59,813 nucleotides of DNA. It comes from Bigelowiella natans CCMP2755. Its lineage: Eukaryota; Cercozoa; Chlorarachniophyceae. The translations under genes were made by a program, and so were the position numbers. This document shows, piece by piece, positions 11,360 through 21,800 of the stretch. The notes below the pieces were generated by a model, which worked only from the letters and a program-made list of their open reading frames with translations, was not told the DNA's origin and made no database searches. Location: NCBI GenBank assembly GCA_000320545.1, contig ADNK01000441.1:1-59813 (forward strand). The letters are read 5' to 3'. Position 1 is the first letter of the stretch. Each line of letters opens with the position of its first letter.

Positions 11360-13828
11360 GTGTCCCAACTCAATCGTTTTGCGCATACATTAACTTGTTA
11401 TTTGTTATCTAGGTCTACAAAAACGAGCGTTTGGGCCTCGGTCACAACAGGTCAATGCTTTTTTCCCCGCAAGCGTGGAGCTGGGCAGGGGGGGGGGGGG
11501 GGGGCAAGGACAACCAATGGCTGCAAATTCACGTGGCACGCCCGCTGTTTTGTGGCGGCATCGTAGTCCAAGGCCGACATGACTGTGATCAATGGGTCAC
11601 GAAGCTCTCTCTCTCCACCAGCCTAGACGGTGTTACCTTCACTCCTTACCGCCATCTTCAGCCTTCTGGTAGGGCGAAGGAGGGTGGTGGCAACAGTGAC
11701 AGTGAGGACGAAAAGCGCGAACAGTATCACGTGTTTGAGGCCAACACGGATAGAGCGACACTGGTAAGCTGCATGTTCCACAGGCCGATTCTTTGCAGAT
11801 TCGTTCGCATACACCCTCGGGGCTACCATAGCCACATTTCCATGCGTGCCGCCCTACTTGAGCTTGCGTCCGGGGTGAGCAGTGGTGATGGCAAAGACCA
11901 CAGCAATACCTTCGATGCGCCAACAGTGGTGATTGCGACCGGAGAGGCGCAAGAGAGGGGGGAGAAGGCGAAAGTGGAAGAAAAAGACGATAAGTCGCAA
12001 AAGGCGAAAAAGGAAGGGCAGGAAGATAAAAAGGACGACGGGAAATCAAATGGAGATAATACTCCTCCCTCACGTCCCCCAGAACAAAAGGGTAACAAGG
12101 AGGAGGGGAAGGCCTCAACCGACTCATCAGCTGACTTAGGTGTAGAGCACGAAAAGGAACAGGGCGCTCACGCTTCTACGCATGACGACGAGAAGGAGAA
12201 GCGAGAGGATGCGGACGGGAAGAAAAGTCAAAATCATAGTGGAGATGGAAATGATGGAGAAGGAAAGGGGGAGGAGAACCCCGGAAAGGAGGGCACTACT
12301 GCTGATAAAGATGACAGTAAGAAGGATACGGCAGAGCAAACACTCAAAAAACAACAACCAGAGCAGGAAAAAAAACAGGCACAGAAGAAGCAGCAGCAGC
12401 AGCCTGCTCACGAGAAGCCGAGTGGCACCGCAGTTCTTCCTGCTGCTGTTGTTGCCAACGTGAGCAGTGAATGGTCCTGCCCAGTCTGCACCTTTGCGAA
12501 CAGGGCAAAGGACAACAAATGCGTCATTTGTCAAGTGGGAGTACGCCCACCGCCTGCCGCTGCTTCCTCCGTTGTGACTGCTGCTGCGGCCGACGACAAC
12601 AACTCAACGCCTCACAAGCAGCAGGCAGATGATGGGCAAGCTAAAACTGATGATGGCGCCGATAAGAAAGGGAAGGAAGCTAAAGCCGGCGGTGGAGGAG
12701 GAAGAGGAGAGGGGAAAGACAAAGGGATTGAGAATATCCACAAGGCCTCTGCCGCTCCCAACAACTGGACTTGTTTGGTCTGCACATTCAGTAATGACGA
12801 TGTCGCACGCAAGACATGTGCCATGTGCAACAGCCCTCGGCCAGTGATCGCAGAGGAGTCGGTGGGGAATGATGGTGGAGGTTCTGGACCACCACCGAAT
12901 GCTAATCCGTCTCCACCGCAGCAGCACCAACAGCACCAACAACCTAGCGATGAAAAAGGCAAACACGCTGTGGCACCTGAGCTTGCAAGGGCTCCATCGG
13001 CACTCACGGGCTGGTAGTAGTAGTAGAAGTAGAAGTAGTAGTAGTATCAGTACAATTATGGGGCATGTGATGCTATGGTTTCATCCTTCTCCTTCTCCCA
13101 CTCGTATGCGTACCCCCAGTGCGGTGTGAGAGTTTGACACCAAAGAAGAAACTGTGACACATATACACATAATATATATATATATATATATATATATGTT
13201 CCATTATTCTACAACTCCATACGCGTATACACACAACAACACTACTCTAGGTACTGCGATAAGTGCACAATGTTCAACAAAAACGACCGTACAAAGTGCG
13301 AGGTCTGCGGACTCGGTGAGAAGCCATCGGTCGACGAAACGCGGGGAGTCGAACGCTGGCAGTGCCTCAAATGCACGGTTATAAACCCTGGCAATCTTTC
13401 CCTTTGTAAAGTGTGCTCGTCGCCATCGCCGAAGGAGCTGAAGCGACGAAGAGAGGAAGAGGAAAAGCTCCAACTGCAGAGGGAGCAAAAGCGGCTCGAG
13501 CGAATACGTGCGGAGGCCAAGATTGTTGAGGCTGAAAGCCAGGTTCAAGTCGCACCTTTCCTTCGTCGGCGAGAAATCAGCTGCATCAGGCAACAGCGGC
13601 TTCTTCCCTCCCCCTCCTCCCCCTCCCCCCCCTCCTCTTTACCTCTAAACGTGGCGTTCGCGGCGGTAGCACACCACGCGGAGCAAGTCTACATCATCGG
13701 TGGCACAATACGCTCCTCCAAGATACCTACGGCGCTCACGTACGTCATACGTCCAAGGAAGGAGGAAGAGGAGGGGGAAGGGAAGGGAATCCTCCCTCCA
13801 ACAGATAGTGCTTGTGCTCAGGAACTGC

Positions 13829-13865
<37 letters not shown>

Positions 13866-15487
13866 CGTGTGTGTGTGCTATGTGTTGTGTGTGATGTTCT
13901 TCTCAATTCAAGCTTGCCCCCCTACTTCCATTAAATCCCACCACAATGCACAAATGACGACATTACCATCGCATCGTTGCAATGCCATTCCAAGAAGACG
14001 TAGGTCTTAACTCTCACGATCATCACCATCCTCCTCCTTCTTCTCCCCCCCCCTCCCCCTCCTCCCCGTGATGATTCTGCTCACTACTCAGGTGGCGAAA
14101 ACGTTCACGGCCCGCTCGCATGCACGCGCGGCGGTGACGGCAAGCGGGATGCTGGTTCTATACGGAGGGATTGGCCTCTCCGGCGAGGTGCTCGGTGACC
14201 TATGGGCACTTGACCTCCATGCCGCCATTCCAGAATGGCGACAGATCTCCACCATGGGGCAGAGGCCTTCCCCTTGCTGGGGATGCGTGTTCCAATCGAT
14301 CGGCCACAGCGTCTGGCTGTTCGGCGGGGCTTTGACAAAAGACGGAGACGCGGTCTCGGACCAGTTGTTCGAGCTGCAAATCGTGCGCTCCAGCGACGAG
14401 GAGAAGAAGGGGGGAGGAGAAGGAAGGGGAAGTAAAGCAGTGAAGGCAGTTAAGCTGCTGCAAGGGCTCTGGTGCGCACACACCAGCGGCAACAACCCAA
14501 AAGCTCGCTACTCTGCAGCCTATACAGCGTTGCAGGACAATCTCTTCGTGTTTGGAGGCAAGCTAGGGCCGGGGGGGGGGGGAGGGGGGGGTGGTATATC
14601 GAATGAACTCCTGAGGTTCGACATCAAGCGGCGGCGATGGTTGACAGTGCTGTGCCTTGAAGGTCGTATAGCTTGCCGCCTCTCACAGCCTATTCTCTGT
14701 GAATAATATAGTATTTCCGCGGCGTGTGCGTGATTGTTGCGATCGTATCAGTAAGAATTTTGCGAACTACCACATCAGCATTCCAACGACGACAATAACG
14801 ATAACAGCAACAAAAAGCAGCAGGCACACCAATAACTCCATACAGGTTCCATTCCTTTAGCCCCTAGAATCGGCGCGCTTCTTGGCTCGCACAATTCTAG
14901 CCTCTACTTGTACGGCGGCGATTCATCCGAGGGGGCGGCGGCGCGGACCATCTTACGGTTTAATTTCTCCTCCTCAAATGCAGGCCTGGTTGCCTATCGC
15001 TACTCCCTCCCGTTGATTCCTCCTATTCCCCAAACACCTGAGGCTGAGAGTAAGATCTTGGCGATGATCAGGGACGTTATAGCTTCCGAAACTGGCCAAG
15101 CTGTCGCGGCGGCCGGCGACGACAGTTCGGAGGACATCCCCATCAATGCCTGCTGGAGCAGCAGCAGCAGCAGCAGCCGCAGTGGTAACAATGGTGACAG
15201 AAAGGCTAGCAGCGGCTTCTTCTCGAGAATGTTGACCATGGCCAAGAATTTCGTTGTTGGGGTCGGAGATGGCAAGGAGGAGTATCACTCAAGGGAGGGG
15301 GTCACCGAGTGGAAATGGTGCGCTGTGTGGCAGAGGCTTCCTATATCCACCGCCTCCAGAGTAACGCGCGAGCTACTCACACATTCGCACGATGGGGCTG
15401 GACGGCTCGTTCGAATGGGAAGCGCGCTGTCCGTTATTCGAGATAACCGACACATACACAAATACACACACACACACACACACTTAA

Positions 15488-15519
<32 letters not shown>

Positions 15520-15534
15520 ATGTGTTGTGTGTGG

Positions 15535-15568
<34 letters not shown>

Positions 15569-17932
15569 ATGTGCTCAGACCTTACACTTGTGTTGGTGTT
15601 TGCTATAGGTATGCTATCGGAGGGGAGGGTCCTCTCAACCTCGCCGCCGCCGCCTCCTTCGGAAAGCAGGTGGTGCGGATCCCAATGATGGAGGGGAGGA
15701 CCAACTCGTTGTGGGTGGAGGCCAAGCCTGCGCACGGTCGCTTGTCGCCCCAACTAATGACCCCCCTCCCCTTCCACCTCCAGGGAGCTGCAGCCTGTGA
15801 GCACGCAAGAGTCCTGTACGTCTTTGGAGGTAAGAGGCGGGGGAAGGGATTCTCAAACCAGCTGCTCGCTTATGAACCGAGCCTCAACTCATGGACAGTC
15901 GTAGACGTGCGGTCAGGCAGCTCCCCCCCCCCCACCTATCGAGGGCACCTCTTTGCCATCGCGAATCACCTCGTCCTTATCGGGGGTGAGTGTATGCGTG
16001 CGTGTAGAAGCGCAGCGTGTTTTCCTATAATTTTATGCAAAAAGGGGGCGGCATTTGCTCTGTTCGCTCAAAACATCACCGTCAGCTCCTACTATTACCA
16101 TTTTCTTTTCCTCTTAATTTTTTTACAGTCCTACCTACAATACGATGATGATCCCCTCTAGTTCTACTACTACTACTACTACAACTACTACTACTACTAC
16201 TACAACTACTACTACTACTACAATGCCCCCTTTGTTCACTCCTCCTCATTCTCCTCCTCCTCCTCCTTGTCATCACATCTTCTTCTACTTCTGCTGCCTT
16301 TTCCAGGCTTGGTTTCCGAGAAAGATCCTTTGCACGAGGTATGGGTGTTTTCCCTCCGCTCGCGCATATGGCAGAGTGTGACACAAACCGGCGAGAAGCC
16401 ACCATTCCCCTTCGGAGTAGCTGCATCCTTGGGGCCTGCAGCCTCCGCAGCAGCTGTCTCTTCAGATCAGACGGGGGGGGTGCAGCATCACATCGCCGCC
16501 CTCCCTTTTGCTGTGTGGACGTTCGGCGGGTGCGCTACTGGCGGGGAGCCGCACAACCAGCTCCATGAAATGCTCATCGTTTTCGATAGAAAGGAGCAGG
16601 AGATCCGGCGTGTGCACTGGGTCTTCCACAGGCACCGAGACGACGCGGCAGCCCAGCCCCCTCCAAGCCCGCGCTTTGGCGCGTCGATCGTATTCTATCC
16701 GGACGTCGCGCGCGCAGCCCAGATCCCGCCCTGCAAGCCTCAGTCGTCGTCTTCGTCTACCAGTGGCCCTTCCTGGGACCCCCACCGCACCCCGAAAGCT
16801 CTCGGGCTGTCTTCGGAAAACAGAGTGGTGGCGATGTCAGCTGATGCGCCTGCACCGCGGCAGAGGGAATGGCACACAGTAGTCGCTGCACGCACTGTCT
16901 GGAGGCCTCAAACCGGCATGCATAGGTACGTGTATAGGACAAATGCAAAGGGAAAAAAAGGGAAAGAAGATAGTGAGAAGCGCGTGAGTAGGGAGCTAAT
17001 ATCACAACAATAGGAGAGGGGGGAAGGGATCTTTTTCTTCCATCGCTGCTTTCTTGCCTCCTCGTCCTTCTCTTCCAGCTACATCTATGGTCAACTATAT
17101 TCCTGCAACAACAACAACTACTACTACTACTACTACTCCCACCACCACCACTGCTATTACTTACTACTGCCATTATTATCACCCAGCCTCCGCGTGCTCC
17201 TCCTAGATATCGACACAGAGATCAATAGCTACGCTGTGTGCTTGGGGGTGGTGGCGGCGATGTACGATACATGCGCCTTTACCACCCCGATCGGTTGGGA
17301 CAACCCTGGTCGAGCTTTCATCGCAGGCACTGGCGAGAAGCTCTCCGGATCCGATGCGAAGGCGTACGCCGCCGCCACCTTGAAGAAGCGGCGGGGGGGA
17401 GAAAAGAGTGCAGACGGCAAGAATGGCTGTAAGGCGGGTGATATCGTGGAGGTTCTGTTTGATTCTGATAAGGGCTGCCTCAGCTTTCTGGTCAATGAGA
17501 TCCCGCTCGGCGTCGCCTTTAGCAGCATACCGATGGGCCCTGAGGGCGTTGTGTGCGCAGTGTCGATGGTCGGCAAGCAGCGCGTGCAAGTGCTAGGCCC
17601 CAGGCCGCCCCCCTCACCCCTGCAAGGGGTCGACTTCCGCTTGGTGGTATGGGGGGGGTGCATCAAAGCTCACGGGGAGGACCAGTGCGATGACAATAAA
17701 GTTTATATGCTAGGCTTCGAGAATAGGGGTGCTGGGGAGGAGAAGAAGGCTGGTCAGGGAGGCGGCGGGATGATGGCGCAGGAAAACTTGATGCTGCGGC
17801 CTCGCTGGACACAAATGGAGGCCTGGGGTACACGCACAGCGATGTTTTGAGAATAACTGAGGAATCATGATTCAGAGAATAATGTATATGTAAATATATA
17901 TATTCATAAATGTTTTGTGCACACACAAAGAG

Positions 17933-17967
<35 letters not shown>

Positions 17968-18774
17968 TAGAGAAAGAGAGAGAGAGAGTTCGTGCGTGCA
18001 TATGTGTGTATGTGAATGTGTGTTAATGTTTGTTTGTTCTTGTCTCCATTGTTTCTTTGTGGAAGCTCACCGTCATCTCACAACAATGTCCTTCGGGAAA
18101 TAACCACTTTGTTCAATGAAGGCACGCCACCGGGCGGGCGCAAGCTGCATGCGATGGGATGTATAGGCGGTCGCGTATATCTCGCGGGTGGGGTCAACGG
18201 CAAATTGGAGGCCCAGACGAATATGTACTGCTTGGAAGTGAAACCATGGGCACAGTACGAGAAGCGAGGGGAGCTCCTTCGGACGGTCCAGCTGCAAACA
18301 CCCCTCCCATCTCATTATATGAGCGTGGGTAATAGAAATCAGGCCAGTCGCAGCACCGCCGCTACCACCACCAGCAGCAACAACAGCAACAACGTCAACA
18401 TTGGAGCTGCTGCTGCTGCTGCTGCTGCGAAGGGAGAGAAGAAGGAAGAGGGTACTTCCTCATCACTGGGAGCAGACGGTGGAGGGAGAAGAGGAGGAGC
18501 AGGAGTAGAAGCGCAGTTGACATGGTACAGGGGAAAGAGGGAGGTTCACGTCGAGGTCGAGAACAACTCCGCCGAGCGTCATGTCCAGGTATTTCTCCAG
18601 TGGGCCAAGCTCTCAAACTGCTCGATAAAGCTGGTGGGGAAGGGCGCCATGCCAGTGCCTCCGAACTCCAAGAAACTCTATGCTGTCATCGACGTGCCGC
18701 ACCCGACGGCTTCCGTGGACATCGATTTCACCCATGTATATGCGATAAGACCCTGCTGCGTCTGTTGCATCCAT

Positions 18775-18815
<41 letters not shown>

Positions 18816-21800
18816 CTTTCATCATCTTGGCAGCTATTATCGTTTACATGCACATTGATGCTCCACGAAGGGTGTTTGTCTCACCGATCGCGGCTACTTT
18901 ATAATGCTATTTTGACCTAGATCAATGACGGGTTGTGTGTTACACACACACACACACACACACACGCAAACACACTCAGGTGGTCGAGGAATCACCAGAG
19001 GGCGGCCCGTCCTTCTACATGCTGCAGCCCCCGGACGACGCGCTGCCGAAGCCCACCGTGCTCAAGATTGAGGGGGGGCTGATCGCCTCACGGAGGCGCA
19101 TCGAGATCCGCGGCGTGCAGGTCGAGAAGAAGCCCTGGCATGTTGTCCTGAAGCGCTCTGGTGGGAAGTACAGCTACCTAGAGCTCCACATCCAGCCGGG
19201 CCGGAGTAGAATTTTGCGCCGCATCGTTGCCCCGGAGGTGTCGGGGGAGGAGGACGAGGGGGGCTGTCCCGTGCTACCAGGCCAGCGATTTGTGATCGAG
19301 ATCCTCATAGGCGCCAAGGCGTACGAAATACGGGTCAATCGAAAGCCGTTCGCAACGTGGGTGGAGAATAGAATATAGGAATTAGAGCTAGTAGATTAGC
19401 GGGGGGAATGCGATGTCGGAAAATCATGACGACTTGTTATCATCGTCATTATCACCATCATCATCATCTTCTTCATCATGAGTTTGCTCCTACACTCCAA
19501 TCATCACCCCCCTCTCTCCCCTCTCCTCCCCTCCCCCCTTAGCTACGAGCACCGGCTTCCATACGAGAACGTGGAGGAGGTGCAGATACATGGCGATGTG
19601 TGCGTGACGATGTGCGAGCTGGTGGATGGGCCGTGGGTCGAGTGCGCTCCGGGCTGTCTTCACTGCCGACGTATGACGCGCTACAAGCCGCGCGAGATCA
19701 CGCATCGCCTCCGAGAACTGCAGGCAACAAAGCGCGCAATGCAGGCGGAGGAGGCACTCGATGAGGTGGGGCTAGAACTAGCGCTGCTGCGGCGACAGAG
19801 CTCCATGGTCCGCTCCCATCTTGCGGTGAGGAGCTTCGAGAGTAAGGAGGCACTCGCAGATGTGATTGGGCAGGCAGAAGTGCTCGCACCCGTGGTGTGG
19901 GAAGCCATTCTCACCTCTGTGGCATTCACGGATATCACCTTCCCGCCTTCCCAAGACAGCATTGGCGGACAGGATAAGCACGTCAAGTCTTGGCGGCGCG
20001 CCCGGGAGTATGCAGGGCCAGACGCGGTAGTTGTAAGAGAGGTGGAGAAGGGGGGGAGGGGGGGGGGGTGATGATAATGAGGCTCTTAAGAGAAGAGGAT
20101 GAGATCTGATGATGATAATGATGATGGTTGGGACAGGGTTGTTTTGTGAGGAGAGCACAAATGAAATATGCATGAAGTAAGAAGAGAAGCCAAAATAATT
20201 GTATATGTTTACATACGATATCACACGCGATGGAGAGGTTGGGAATGTATGGTACCGCCACCACCACCTTCTCATAGTGTTGCGACAAATATGACGACAG
20301 GTCCTCTTCCACGACGGCGCCGTCAGCAGCGACGTCGTGCAAGGGGAGCTGGGCGATTGCTACTTCCTCGGCGCCCTGTCCATCGTGGCGAACCGCTACG
20401 AGCTCTTCCGCCGCATCTTCGTCCCGACCGGGCTCTACCATCTCGGCGTGTACTCGGTGCGGTTCTACAAGGACGGCCAATGGCGCATGGTGACCGTGGA
20501 TGACCTCATCCCCTGCGGGAAGGACGGGAAGCCTGTGTACGGCCGCAGCCAGGCGAAGGAGGAGCTCTGGGTAGTGATAGCCGAGAAGGCCTACGCGAAG
20601 ATGCACCACTCCTACCACAACATGGACGGTGCTAACGGGGGCAACATCGGCGACGCGCTGGTGGACCTGACGGGCGGCGTACCGGAGGAGATACACTTCA
20701 CCGCCATCCCGAAGCAGATTCGCAGCGGGGAGCTGTTTGACAAGCTGCTGGACTACCATCAGAAGGGCTACCTGCTGGGGTGCGGGCTTGCGCCCAATCG
20801 CCAGTGGAAGGCATCTCTCGGCATCATGGAGAACCACGCGTACAGCATCATCGATATCCGTCGTATTGGAGAGTGCAATCGGCTCATCCAGCTGCGCAAC
20901 CCGTACGCCAAGGAAGGTTGGAAGGGAGCGTGGTCGCGTGGATCAGAAGTCTGGAACAAGCACATGGCGCTGCTACTAGGGGAGGAGGGGAAGGCGGTGG
21001 ATTCCGAGAAGAAGGGAGGGGGGGGGGGGGGAGGCGAGGACAAAGGCTTGTTCTGGATGAGCTATCACGACTTGGTGCGACACTTCAACCGACTCTTCGT
21101 ATGCAAGGTATTGGACGAGGACAAGTGGGCATGCATCACTTACCGATCGCACTTCATCACCTCCGAGCGCACGGCAGGGGGCAGCGCGGAGTTCAGCTCC
21201 CGGTGGCGCGACAACACGCAGTACGCGCTGTCGGTTCGCGAGCCCAACACCCGCCTCGTTATCGCCCTCTCGCAGTCGGACGCAAGGATGTTCTACCGGG
21301 AACACGCGTGGTTCCAAGACATCGGCATCTATATCGGCTCTGTCCAGCGCTTTGGCCGTCGCCGCATCGCCTTCCCCGCGGGGAACGTGCATGCCGTCCC
21401 CATCACCAGCCAGCGATGTGCGTCCTGCGAGATCACGCTGGGCCCGGGCGAGTACGTCATCGTTCCGTGCACGCGCCAGCCGGACATCGAGGTCGGCTAC
21501 GTGCTGCGGGTCTACCACGAAAGGGAGAAGAAGTGCCGCAGCGAGCGCATCACGGATCGGCTGGACTGGGCGCGCGCTGCGGCGTCGTTCGCTGTGAGGA
21601 AGAAGGTGAAGAAGAAGGAATGGATCCCCTTCTCGACAGTGGCCAATCCCAACGATTACAGCAAGGCCGCCGTGCATTGGCGGTGCCTCACCTGCTCCAC
21701 CGTCAACATCCCAGCGAGGACGATTTGCTCTACCTGCTACGGCGACAAGAAGCAGCTGGTGGTTGAGCTCAAGCAGCAAGGGGGGGAGGAGGAGGAGGAG

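Noticed and set aside
10706-12534. Long minus-strand frames rich in Ser/Leu or Glu
   Set aside because: They are antisense shadows of the low-complexity coding exons of the giant calpain gene.
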